A stretch of DNA of 64,000 bases from positions 11,222,802 through 11,286,801 of the forward strand of contig NC_045145.1 of assembly GCF_008831285.2 (NCBI RefSeq), read 5' to 3'. Numbering within the stretch: position 1 is the stretch's first letter; every line of letters begins with the position of its first letter. A program made the translations under genes and the position numbers. Below, in pieces: positions 52,966-64,000 of the stretch. A model generated the notes under the pieces. It did no database searches. It had not been told where the DNA came from and saw nothing but the letters and a program-made list of their open reading frames with translations. This stretch comes from Nymphaea colorata. Its lineage: Eukaryota > Streptophyta > Magnoliopsida > Nymphaeales > Nymphaeaceae.

Positions 52966-54103
52966 CTGCAAAGCACAAAATATTCAAGTGAAGTCCCTAA
53001 TCAACACAATCATGTGAAGCTGGGAGACTTTGTAGATTATGTAAAACGCCCAACAAAAAGTTACTACCCTAAGGGAAATTATCACCAAGAAACCACATAT
53101 ATCACTTCTTTTATCTTCCACTCAAGATGAAAAAAAACCACCGTTCTTAAGGAAATCCTCTGTCCCAGCTCATGAAGCAACAGAAAAACCTAAAAAGTCC
53201 TCCAACCATAGGAGCTACGTTTCTTTGGCTTATCCAATGAGTGACACCATCTGGTAGGCCGTAACGGTCATTACATCAAACACAAACCCGAAATAATCGT
53301 ACCAAAAGAGCCCCTTGCACTGTTTAAACACATAACTTAGATCATTACTACCAAGGAACTGTAGTTTAACCCGCCAACGAGATGATAAGGAATAACCCTA
53401 CCACCTGCAGCAACTAAATAGAAGTGAAGCAAGTGATAGCAAAACATTCAGTACATCCGAAAAGTCCAACGACAATTTTCTTCAGCAACTAAATAGAAGT
53501 GATAGAAGAACATTCAGTACATCCGAAAAGTCCAACGACAAACGACCCACTAGAGGAGCTAATTAGGCCAAATACAAAAACTGGAATAGCAGAACATCGA
53601 CCTGAGACGTAGAGGCCAGCTTCAGACCAATACAAAGCAATGTCTCAGAAAGAATAATGGACGCTAATTTTGAATCTGTGTAAGAACCCTCATAACAATG
53701 AATTTTTGAGGCAAAGCAGAACATCTATCCGGTCTTCTCAAACTCATGGGAAAACCAAAGGGATGGAAACTGTGACCATCATTAGGTCAATGCACAAACA
53801 GATTGTCAAACACTAGAACCCGATAGTCCGCTCGCGATGACATTATGAGAAGCGGGCAAAACAAATGACCCTAAACCTAACGCCCCCATGTGATAATAAA
53901 ACACAGCTAAAAGATAAAACTGCCCCAAAATTAACGTCCTCATATGAAACTAAAAACGGCCAAGAGACAAAAACTATGGTTAAAACTACAATCCACCTGA
54001 CAAAAGAAAACGAGCCATAGATTGTGCAGTAAAAAGGGAAAAGGAAGGGGTAAGGTGTTGGGTTGGTTGACCGTAGATAAACACAAACAACGAGAAATAT
54101 TAC
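52966..54103. other. Possible first intron, with imperfect 75-bp duplication
   Basis: Non-coding on both strands. A segment CAGCAACTAAATAGAAGTG...CCAACGACA occurs twice (53408-53474 and 53483-53540); the second copy lacks about 7 bp. Confidence 0.45.
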
Positions 54104-54216
54104 CAATCCTTGGCGCCTCTCCGACAACTGGAACAGTACCCATGTTTCCACGCATAGTCAGTACTAAGACATTTCCCATCGTTGCTGAAGATCCGTTCCC
54201 GGCCACCGAAAGTCAT
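54104..54216 (-). CDS. Candidate first coding exon of the unidentified gene
   Basis: An ATG at 54216 lies in a GC-richer, CT-rich leader typical of plant 5' ends. The frame MTFGGRERIFSNDGKCLSTD runs to donor GATTG|GTAATA, 113 bp, phase 2, which suits the next candidate exon. Without a family match this is only a structural guess. Confidence 0.35.
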
Positions 54217-55430
54217 CGTAGTACCAAAGGAGAACGCGAAGGAAAGAGAGAGGGAGAAAAGGCATGCCCGATCAGATCTTTGAAGCGCTGGCAGGAACCT
54301 GGGGAGGGAAAAACAGGTTTGTTCCGAAGCAACTATCTTGGGTCCGAAATTCGTCACAAGTCTGGATCCGATCCATGTTGTCTATCGAGTTTGCCGTGGG
54401 TCTACTTTCGGGGATCGACCCAACTTTTTGAACCAAAAGAAAAAGGAAGAATTATATGAACAATGTGTGAGGGATATTTAGGATGCACAAAATGGAAAAA
54501 TATTTGTAATATCTGGTCTTCTTTCTAAGTAAAAAAATGATTTACTGGAAATTTCCCTTTGAACATGGACAAAGATGGAACTTCATTTATTGATATGGGT
54601 AAGCTGAACCTAAGATACAATATTTATTTTCCTATAAAACGATGCATATGGATACATAACAATAAATTTGCAGAAGTAGGAATAGAACGGGAATTTACCT
54701 GCCCATCACAGGTAATGGGAATCAACACGGATCAATGTATCTTAAAACAGAAAATTATGCCGCGCAATTGCAAATAAGTACTCGTTACATGGTTCTTATG
54801 GCAGTTTAACTAAACACATGCCAAGTAAAAAAAACAACTTTTTTTACGTGATTTCATCCCTTGCTTGTTTATGGTCCAAGGACAAAATTCTTAATGATAG
54901 TTGGTTTTATTCATGAATTTTTAAAATAATAGCTTTCTCCGCAGTAGGATTAACTGCATTTTATTCTAAATATTAGGGCATAAGGGCAAAAATGAAATGT
55001 GCTTACCCATAAGGGGCAAATCTGATATATGTAAATATTTTTTGCAAAACCTTGAAAGTATACTATTATGCACACACATATACATCTTATGTGTGTGTAT
55101 GTGTGTGTATATATTTATTACAACTGGCGTATTTGGAGATTAAAACCAAAAATAAATGATTGAAAATGGATTAGTTAGGTTTTAGATTTAATCATTGTGC
55201 CTGTGGAGAATTTTTTTGATAGCTAATGTATATGAATATTTGTGGGGTCTATGGTTTGTTCTATTGTATGTGAATATGTAGTATATGTGTACATGAAATC
55301 AAAATCCCACAGAATTATAGTATCTTCTCACTGGACCATTTAAGTTGGAGGGGCTGTTAGAACATTCACTATGGAGGGGTAAAAACAAAAAAAACGAGTA
55401 TTTAGATCTCAATTCAAGACTCATATCTCA
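54217..55430. other. Probable 5' region of the candidate gene, then non-coding
   Basis: 54217-54400 is GC- and CT-rich and could hold a promoter/5' UTR. The rest is AT-rich. At 55068-55110 CACACACAT and ATGTGTGTG runs form a short imperfect hairpin. Confidence 0.4.
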
Positions 55431-55710
55431 ACTAAATGTGACTGCTTGTGAAAATACTTGTGGTTCTCGTACGGTAATGCAAGTGCTTGTATGCTTGCTT
55501 GTGAAATTCATGCATTGTGATGTATGTTCTTGTACACTTGTTTGCACCGAGGTGCGAAAACGTCTCATAAATGTGAGTGCTTGTGAAAATGTTTGTGGAC
55601 TTGTAAAGTGCTCGTGAAATGTTTATGACATTCATGAATGGGAATGCATGTGTGCACCAAAGCCTGAAAATCTCACATAAAAATGTGAGGACTTATGGAA
55701 TGCTTGTATT
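55430..55710. repeat. Degenerate repeats around GTGCTTGTGAAAAT
   Basis: Variants of GTGA.TGCTTGTGAAAATGTTTGTGG recur four to five times in direct orientation. Confidence 0.65.
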
Positions 55711-56690
55711 TGTTGAAACACGGAAATCTAGGCCTCACATCATGAATGCCTGTAAATTTTGATAAAACCCCTTTGCTTGCGTCTCTTGCTTCTTGTAAGG
55801 ATTTTCATGACTTCATTATGGTAAACACAAAACTTTTGAGCCAATGTTATGAAATTTATTGTTCTTTCGTTTCTAAATGATAAGCCAAGAAAAATTGCTT
55901 TCTATACCCTATGTTTCTCACCGCAGGATTTGTCACTATCCAAATTCCCTTCATAATGACAAGAAGCTTATGTTTTTATTCATATGAGAATTCTTGACTT
56001 GAGCGACCTTGACCTTACAGGTAGAGTTTTTAGCTTGTTTAGAAAATTTTCTTGAATTTGGCATTTTTTTTGCTCTTTTCATTCTTGTTCTTGTCTTCTT
56101 GATTTTTTTTAGACCGGTCTTCACCTACAAGCAAAGTGTCTTACCACCCCATAGGCTACTACAAAGTTCCATGGCTTTGATTGCCCTACAATTTTGTCTT
56201 GTGCAATGTCATGTCTAATGGGCTTTATACTGAACCTTTGCAACGAGTTTTGGGTTAACAGCAACGAGACCAGTTGGCCTTAGGGTGCTAGGTGTAGAAC
56301 ACCCCATCGAACTTATTTGTTCGAGCTCAGAAAGCTTTAGAAGACATGACTAGACAATTGTTCACAATCACATAGCTTTGCACGATAGATGCAAATCAAC
56401 TGTATGCCTACCTGCTACTCTTGAGTACTAATCAAGTGGAACAACAACATTTACCCCAAGCTCATCCCTTAGCGCTCTTTTATTTTCTTCTTCTTCTTTT
56501 TTTGTCTATTTTGCTTGGGTCAACTCAATCTTTTTGTTTTCTGATTGATTTTTGGTAAGCCCTTGTTTTACTAAAGGAGTCAAAGCCAGTGAATTTTCAT
56601 AGGTTTTGATTCCTTCTATTTCTTTGAGCCCATTTGCTTATGATGTGGACCTATTTATCTTTCAATGATTAACAAATGATTGAACTAAAC
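55711..56690. other. Non-coding stretch
   Basis: AT-rich, no feature recognised. Confidence 0.4.
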
Positions 56691-57240
56691 TTGTGCATAG
56701 GAGTGCGAAATTTGAAAAACGTGTGTGAAAAAAACTTATACAAACTTGGTGTGTGAGATTGGACATTGGAAGACCTAAACTCACCATGATAGAAATTTGA
56801 AAACCCTATATGCACGAAAGTGCAAAATTTTGAAAATTATGTGTGAATAAATATGTAATCTTTGGAAAACCTGTGAAATTAAAAAATGGGTATGCACTAA
56901 TGTACAAAATTTTGGTAAATTTGTGAAATTGAAAATTTTGTGTGTGCCAAGGTGCAAGATTTAGAAAAACTTGTAAAATTGAAAAATGTGTGTGCACCAA
57001 GATGCAAAATTTTGAGAAACTTGGGTCATATGAAAACTTGTGTGCACCAAGGTACGAAATTGGAAAAACCTATGATGATTAAAAATGTAAAATTGAAAAA
57101 CTTGTGTATATTACAGTGCAAAAGATAACTAGCCTATATGCATCAAATTTGAAAGACATGTATGCACCAAAGTGCAAAATTTGAAGACATATTTGCATCA
57201 AAGTGCAGAATTGGAAAAATCATGTATGCTTAAAAACTGT
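56690..57240. repeat. Degenerate minisatellite with GTGTGCACCAAGGTGCAAAATT units
   Basis: About ten variants of a ~45-bp unit, with CACCAAGGTGC-like cores (itself a short palindrome) alternating with GAAAAACTTGTGAAATTG. Sequence between units has decayed. Short frames on both strands here reflect the repeat. Confidence 0.8.
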
Positions 57241-59462
57241 GACAAAAATTAGAAAGTTTTTATGTGCTTGAATGTGAAAGTTTGTGGACTGATTGCTCTT
57301 AGATTTTAAAAACTCGTAGAAACCATTTGTGACCATGTTCTTGCAACTTGTAATGCTCCTGTAAAAAGATGCCCCAGTGTGAAGGACAATAAAGGGAATG
57401 CATGAATAGAGATATGAGACTAGTCTAGCTATCATGGGACCTATTACATAAAAGAATACCAATATGCTGGAACATGAGAGGGGGAAAATGCCTTTGATTG
57501 AAGAAAGAAGCTTGGGGAGGTGACCCCAATTCTACATTATATTGTCGATAACAAGAAATAAAACGACAACAAGCTTGATTTGAAATTGTGATGTTCGACT
57601 CATGATTGAGGAATAGATTTTAATGTCTTGAACGTTTCCAACATTCAAATGTGTAATGTAGCATAGGAGAAATGTCCTGATCATAGTGATTGACAAACCG
57701 ACATGTTGAGAATCAAGACATACATGTGAATGAATACACAAATAGAGGGTGGCCAAACTAGGTGATAAGACTGCCTGTCTGGGTTGACCTAATAGGAGGT
57801 TGACCAAATGACAATGTTGACCTTGTTAGGCTAAGGAGACCCTACAAGATATTTCAAACAACCCCTAGATTGATACCTGAAATCCTCAGAGAAGCAAGAG
57901 ACCATAATAAGCAAGGAAATGTACTCATGTGTGCAAAATTCAAATAACTAAACAATAGATGACTTCAATAAATTTTCTCCACATGTACATTATAGATGCC
58001 TCCAATTTGTCACCTTACCCACATAGCGTTGCCTATTGGCGACACATGACATAGCATTGTCTTCTTCCCAGCTTTAAATAATGAGAAGCCACATGAAGAT
58101 GACCTAGAGGATCACATAGCCTTTTCAGTCATGAAGTATCACAAAATTAGATTCCTCAGTATAACTCAAGAAATATGGGCTTGAAACTCTCTTGATCCCT
58201 TACCACCTTTTACATTCCTTTCTTTCTCTCTCATTAGCAAATAATTATAGGCTAAATGCATCCATAGCATTCAAAATATTCTCTCCAATTATGTTTTGCA
58301 TTAGAAGCTCAATCGATGCTTGCTGTATCACCCAAACATGCACAAACATAGAGAAAGAGAGAGAGAGAGCTAAATTGTTCACCAAGGCATTTCAAATTAA
58401 TTATGTTAAAGAATAAGAGTGTCGCAGACTAACGCTTGGACAAACCAAGAAATTGGTATGAACGTACTGAGCATTTGGTTAATTAGCTAAGCATCGTGCA
58501 ACATGCTTGGGGGTGCAATCGAAGGTAATGAAGCTAAGTCAAGTAGAAAAGCTTGCATTCGAAACATGCATAATTGTGACATAATGATGAGGCAGCTTGG
58601 TTTAAATACAACGGACCCATACCCAAGCATGGACCATTAACAAGCTTCTCGCAAGTAGTAGGTTTGTACAATGTATTGTGTGTTAGTTAAGGCTAATTCC
58701 CTAGCGGATGCATAAGCCGAAATTGTAATCATGACTTGTCGCATGGGGTCGATCAAGATAAACCATCAATGACTTGATGACCAAGTACTTTGCTTATAAG
58801 GCAAAAGCAGCAACTAGATTTGACTGAGGATTTTCTGACATGGGAGTATTTTCCTAAATCACTTAACCAACACATAAACTTTCAGATAAATGGAACTTTT
58901 TGAAGGATACAGGTCAACTTTGCTTGTTTGATTCTGACATTAGAAATGTTATATGATGGTCATCGAATGTGGGGGAGCACTCTTCTACCTTTCACATACC
59001 AACCGTCACCGATGTTAGGAAGAGTGTAAGCTGGCCAAGCCTTGGAGCAGCCTTTGAACCATGTCATTGAGAAGTTCTCATTAGCTAGGTTGGTTTTGAG
59101 AACTGTAATGGATTTGGAAGCCCAATTAATTATGCATAGTAGTTCGAGCAACCTAAAGAGAAATGACAACTTTCTAGGAGAAGAGTGACCTAGAAAATGT
59201 GAACAAAAAAATGAACCTTGAACCTTGGATCAGGCAAGTTGTTCATTATCTTGGACTTATCTTGAACTTTTCCTCAAGCAGGGACACATTTGATGAGCAC
59301 TTGGTCAAAGTGGCTTTGCCATTGCCAACATTGGCAAATAATTATATTATTCTAAACAATGGTATTTGGATGTCATGAGAAATGACAATCAGCAAAGCAA
59401 ATTGTACTGAAGTTGCTTAGCTAAGACAACTAGACTTGATGGTAAATCTTGACTCTGAATTT
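57241..59462. other. Non-coding stretch
   Basis: No coding frame with motifs. A short GA run lies near 58350-58366. A minus-strand 69-codon frame at 58960-59169 is unsupported. Confidence 0.4.
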
Positions 59463-59890
59463 GTCACACCCTGATTTTTTTTCTTTAGAACATAACACTT
59501 CGAGGTGCGACGATACATCAACCACAATGGAGCTACACAAATCAAAATAAATGTGGGGTGGATAATCCATTTAGGTATCAAAATCATTTCATACAAAATG
59601 ACTTCACATTTATCAATTGTACATGATAAAAATACCTCCAAAACAAAACATCAATGTCTAAAGAAAAACATGACATCAATAGAACAAAACATGATGCACC
59701 AACATGACTATACACCAAAAATCTCTTTAGTAGGATATAAGCTGAGTTGTCTGATCAACCTGCTGTCTCGGGTCTGCCAAAACCTTAAAAAAATAAATAA
59801 TAGAAGGCTGAATCTTCATAGTATGACAACAAACCAGATAAATCTCTAACCCTCTAAGGTAAGGGATCGAACGTGGAGTTCAATATATAG
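59463..59890 (-). mobile_element. Old fragment of a Tekay-family LTR
   Basis: Starts TGTCACACCCTGATTTTTT and follows the LTR at 987 for about 430 bp in the same orientation: TCGAGGTG-CGAC, ATTGTACAT...AAAATACC-CC, GTAGGA..TGAGC, CTGATCAACCTGCTG-CTCGG, AAGGCTGAATCTTC-TAGTATG-CAACAA-CCAG. Divergence is high and the rest of the LTR is missing. Confidence 0.8.
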
Positions 59891-60662
59891 AAGAAACATA
59901 ATCACTCAATACAATAATGCATACATGCACTCAGAAGTGCTATACAACATGGGCTACCAGGTGAATCTAAAAGACCATTCCACTACTCAGCCTTAAAAGA
60001 GTCGAGAAGAGTGGAAAGATGATAAGATAGAGAGGCAACAAACCTCAAAACCCTTGCTGACAACTGATATAGGCATTGCAAATCAGTATCAATAGCAGCA
60101 AGAAAGTCCTCTTTGCAGACTACTCCCATTACCCTAGTCATGGCAAAGAGTTACAAGATGAGGTTGTGCGGGGCTTCAAACTGTATGAAGATTGAAAATC
60201 AAGGAGACAACAACATTGAGAGAGATACTGGTAGGGAGAGTGCGAAGAAGGAATTCAATGGGAGAGGGGCAAAGGAGAATAGGCAGACACATTTTTGGAG
60301 GAAACAAAGAAGGTCGTTCATGCCCATACTACATTGAGTCAAGACTGCAGGCACAAAGACAATGAGCAAGAGAAGCCTTTTGGGTGGTGGACATATAGAA
60401 GGGTGCTCTTTTGGTTAGAGGTGTTGCCATTGAGAGGGTTGCCCTTCTGGTTGGAGGTGTCTCTCCAATCTGATCACTGTTTGAGGAAGCAACCATGGAA
60501 ATCAATGAAAACCCTAGGGCTTCAGAGGGTAGATCAAAAAATGGAGGGTGAGAGAGGCAATCTAGAAAGCCCCATGGCAGCAGGAGGAGATTGCAATGAT
60601 AGAGTTGGATTCTAGGACGAAGCCTCATTTCTAGGTGACATACCAATCTCACCCATGTGTGA
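59891..60662. other. Non-coding stretch left of the hAT element
   Basis: A plus-strand frame (60295-60615) has no known motif. The last eight bases before the hAT end (ATGTGTGA, 60655-60662) are the candidate target duplication; its partner lies outside the window. Confidence 0.4.
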
Positions 60663-60855
60663 TAGGGCTGGGCATCGGGCCGGGCTGGGCTGGCCCGATA
60701 AAAAAGTCCATTATTGAGCCCATTTAGTTTATCGGGCCAGCCCGCAACCCGGCCCGTTAATAATTGGGCCGGGCCTATAGTTAATTGGGCCTCGGGCTTC
60801 ATCTTATGCCCGAGGGCCGGCCCAGCCCGATTATCAACGGGCCGGGCTTGTTTGT
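60663..60855. promoter_or_regulatory. hAT terminal and subterminal GGCCCG motif cluster
   Basis: At least eight GGGCCGGGC/GGCCCG motifs in direct and inverted orientation within 190 bp, in otherwise AT-rich DNA. Such arrays are known as transposase-binding regions of hAT elements; here this is inference from pattern. Confidence 0.75.
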
Positions 60856-62071
60856 GAAAAAAATGCTCATGGTTTTGAAAAATATATGATATCATCATGT
60901 CATCCATTTTTAAAGTGATAATTTTAAGAGCAGATGGAACGAGACAAAGGAGACCACCATATGGACAGAGAAAAATTTATCTAATTGCCATCTGTCCCTT
61001 TACATAATGTACTAATTAAACAAAAAAAATGCACAACAAAAGCATGTGTTCCGTCCTTTTAGCCCATGCCTGCAAAGCATTTTTTGATCAATTATATATT
61101 ACATGTATTAGAATGTTTAAAAAGGAAAAAGTCATAAAAGCACAAAAATATTATGACAAATTCCTCACTTTCTCTGACATAACAGCCTCGTGTGGTTCTG
61201 TGAACTGACATTGTAAGCTATTAACGGTCGTATTTTGCTGCACAACAAACTATTGAAATATCAGGCCAAGCTAGTCGTGCCAAATACAGAAATACTACCA
61301 ACTTAGTACGTAACAATTAGTTTCTTAAAAGAAGATTATCTATGGTGGTGCTTGTTGAATGGAGGAACTTAGGAGTTAGAGAACCAAATACGATATGGAT
61401 ACATGACACCTACAAATTAAAAAAAATTCAGCAAAATTAGGACATGTTGTTTTCAATTAGAAGATTTATTCCAAATATACCATTCATCGCTCCAAAGAAA
61501 CACATCTCAATGCCATTGAACAAGCATCTTCCTCTTAAGCATGTAACAACTTGATTGAAGGTGCAGCACGATAAACATCAAAGAAAAAATCAATTCACAC
61601 GCATAAATTTTTATGTACAAACAGAAAGGTGGTGTGAAATATCTGCGTTTTCTTCCCATTGAGCAAAATATAATCAAGCTTTGTTATGCGACGTTCTTCT
61701 CCTTCAGTTGTGATTTCACTGTAAGAACCACACCCATTTTAGTTGAATGAGAAAGCAAAGAGAAAAAGAGGGAGGGAGAGAGAAAGAGATATGATATGGT
61801 GCATCATTATGTTCATAGCATAAGAAACCATTATCATTTCTAGAACAAACCATCCTGTGTGTGCATGTGTGTCAAGTAGATTTTATAAAATGTCAAGGAA
61901 TTGTTATAAGATTTTACCACAATGAAATATGAATCATGCTAGTTTGTCACCAGAAGATTCCTCATTATCTTCAAAACTACATAAAACAGATCGCCACAAG
62001 CAAACTACAATGTTAGTATATCATGAAAAGCAAGAGGAATGATTAAAATTTAACATTAAACAATGAACATC
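60856..62071. other. Inner non-coding part of hAT element
   Basis: AT-rich with no coding frame; probably 3' untranslated and spacer DNA of the transposon. A GA-rich stretch lies at 61750-61790. Confidence 0.5.
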
Positions 62072-63979
62072 TTACGTTTCGCATGAGATATCTTGATCAC
62101 GAATCCAACTTTGTGTGCAAACTAGTGCTTCAACAGTTTCAAGAGTAGTTGAACATCGATAATCATTAATGATTCTTCCAGTTGTACTGAATGCAAACTC
62201 AGATGCAACTGTAGATATAAGGATTGCCAATATATCTCGAGCCATTTTGGATAAAACTCTATATTTACTTTCATTTGCCTTCCACCAAGATAATATATTG
62301 AAGTCTTCATTAGGCCGAGATCGTTCTATTGGGTCAGTTAAATATGCTTCCAGATCTGTGCTAGGTACTTAGGAGATGCAGAACTCATGTAATATGTGAA
62401 GAAGGCATCTCTTAGAAAACCTGAAGCTCTCTCTTCTTCAAATTCCACAATGGCGTTGTTTGCATTTTCATTTTCTTCATCATTTGTATCATACACATTT
62501 TTGTATTCAACATACAATTCATGAATACTGCTCTCTACTTTTTCATATTGTACCATTGCATCAACTTCATTTGCACTCTCAAGCACGTACTTCAAATATC
62601 CCAATTTGGACCTAGGATCTAAGACAAATGCAATTGCAAAGAAGACATTGTAGTCATTTTTTCAATATTTGTCAAATTTTTCTTGCATTTTGTATGCTAA
62701 TGACCTTATATAACCATTGTCTGCCACACTATGTGTATGCAAATGGTTGCATACCTTCTGTATTTCTTCAAAAACCACATTAGCTGTTACGTTTCTAGTG
62801 GTAGATAAGATATTTGTAACATTATAGAATAACATCAAAAATTGACACAGGGTAGTTGCATAAGACCATTCATTATCAGAAGGTAAATTTATATAATTGG
62901 GATCTACAGAAGCCAAATGTTGAAATGCATCTTTGTAGAACAATGCATCTCTCAACATGACATATGTAGAGTTCCATCGAGTTGGAACATCATACGTTAA
63001 TTTCTTTGTACCATTCAAGCCTACTGCTCTTATACAATCCTTAAAAGAATGTAATCGCTTTGGTGATCCCTTTACATATTAAACACTTTCACGAATTTTT
63101 GAAATTGTATCATGCAGATCTTGCATACCATCTTGAACCATAAGATTTAGAATATGCACACCACAATGAATATGCAAATGTTGCCCTTTCACTGGAATAT
63201 GATTTCTTCTTCCTAAGTTTCTTTTCAGTGTAGTTATTGCCCTATCATTCGTCGAACAATTGTTGGCAGTAATAGAAAATAACTTAGACTGAATGTTCCA
63301 ATTAGAAATGCATTCTAATAAAACCTCACACAAACTATTTGCATTATGTGGTGGAAGTACAAGTACAAAATTGAACATATGAGCATGCAACTTCCAATAT
63401 CTATCAATATATTGTCCTGTCACGCATAGATAACCCAATGTTTGCTTTGAAGTCCACATATCAAATGTTAATGAAACACGTTGCGTAGAATCATTTATAA
63501 ATCCTTCAAATTGAGCTTTTTCAGTCTTGTACATTGACATAATTTCTCTTTTTAACGTTCTTCTAGAAAATGGAACAAATCTTGGATTGCAAGCTTGAAG
63601 AAGTTTGTTATGATATTTATATTCTGCCAAATTGAAAGAAAGCTTGTGTGCTATTACATATTTTGACATCAACTTTCTTATAGACTCCATGTCAAATTTT
63701 TGCAAACATAGAGAAGTACCAGATTCACTAACTGCAAGTGATAAAGTTCTTTGTTTTCCTTCATTGATTTGCCTCTTTAAATAAGATTTTATATGTCGAC
63801 TTAAATGTCTAGTTCCATTAGCACTGCTTTGCTTTTAGTCGTTCTCCACAATGTTTGCATTTGGCAAACTCTTTTCCCTTATATGTAACCAATGTAAAAT
63901 CAATCCATACTTTTGAAGTCCTTTTTCTCTTGGAGACAGCTTCTCTCTCGGTAGATGAGTATAATTCGACTGATTCCAT
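62072..63979 (-). pseudogene. hAT (BED-type) transposase, inactivated
   Basis: Domains from the start: BED zinc finger (KVWIDFTLVTYKGKEFAKC, then CKHCGERLKA) broken by a slip near 63835, with HLSRHIKS in the next frame; catalytic core with SLTFDMWTSKQTLGY, ITANNCSTNDRAI where the usual Asp of V-D-N is Asn, and HIHCGVHILNLMVQDGM; RWNSTYVML; and the hATC dimerisation domain ILSWWKANESKYRVLSKMAR, ASEFAFSTTGR, VEALVCTQSWIR, ending at a TAA at 62072-62074. In-frame stops near 63079 and 62660 and a slip near 62365 also break it. The ATG at 63979 is the first one visible, and the true start may lie outside the window. Confidence 0.88.
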
Positions 63980-64000
63980 AATAGGAGTTGAACAATATTC

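Larger units (their letters stand above)
60663..64000 (-). mobile_element. hAT-superfamily DNA transposon, one end in window
   Basis: The left end begins TAGGGCTGGGCATCGGGC, a hAT-like terminus, followed to about 60855 by clustered GGGCCGGGC and GGCCCG motifs in both orientations, the usual subterminal transposase-binding pattern. A decayed BED/hAT transposase on the minus strand (62072-63979) confirms the superfamily. The other end is beyond 64000. Confidence 0.85.

Noticed and set aside
53843-54151. Minus-strand 102-codon hydrophobic frame
   Set aside because: It lies in the probable intron and 5' region of the candidate gene, with no motif and poor codon character.
55345-55365. Purine tract plus TGTTAG as a copia 3' LTR start
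   Set aside because: No RNase H scrap precedes it and no LTR end follows; the motif alone is too common.
1-64000. CRISPR array, operon, phage or bacterial mobile island
   Set aside because: No regularly spaced identical repeats with unique spacers, no bacterial gene clusters; all evidence is for plant nuclear DNA.

Overview
The window reads as nuclear DNA of a flowering plant. It has plant-type LTR retrotransposons primed by initiator-Met tRNA, a BED/hAT transposon, AT-rich introns with GT..AG borders, and no compact operons. The species cannot be told from the sequence. By my count more than half of the 64 kb is transposable-element DNA, and almost all long reading frames belong to transposons.

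Layout. 1-986: non-coding flank. 987-12182: a near-complete 11.2-kb Ty3/gypsy chromovirus (Tekay/Del type, minus strand) with two ~3.1-3.2 kb LTRs, 5-bp target duplication, PBS and PPT; a ~150-bp direct duplication of host sequence also brackets it. 12335-16736: mostly non-coding, with one candidate exon at 13282-13514. 16737-41795: one host gene on the minus strand, assembled here from four exons (661 codons, then 232, 77 and 81 bp, about 790 aa), whose introns of 14.4 and 8.2 kb are filled with Ty1/copia elements. The two intact-bordered copia elements (18044-22890 and 28633-33549), a decayed third (about 35200-37920) and an orphan LTR with PBS (24334-24515) all lie antisense to the gene. 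Also in these introns are a tRNA-derived SINE-like sequence, a gypsy gag relic, hairpins and a degenerate satellite.

42245-51415: a nested ruin. A minus-strand copia element survives as two separated parts (42245-43337 and 49519-51415). Between them sits a plus-strand gypsy element (43338 to about 49518) whose RNase H/integrase region is replaced by other sequence, including an intronless, stop-ridden fragment resembling the plant cohesin cofactor PDS5 (about 48040-48900). A 461-bp MITE-like insertion with a 7-bp target duplication interrupts the copia RNase H. 51416-54216: candidate exons of an unidentified minus-strand host gene. 54217-60662: non-coding, with two degenerate repeat arrays and an old relative of the Tekay LTR (59463-59890). 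60663-64000: a hAT element running off the window, with a broken minus-strand transposase that has lost a predicted catalytic aspartate.

The features do not form a pathway. The main biology is a host gene that keeps its splice frame across tens of kilobases of retrotransposon insertions, plus several unusual DNA rearrangements: a long duplication at an insertion site, a tandem duplication inside a reverse transcriptase, internally deleted but young retrotransposons, and a host-gene fragment inside a retroelement.
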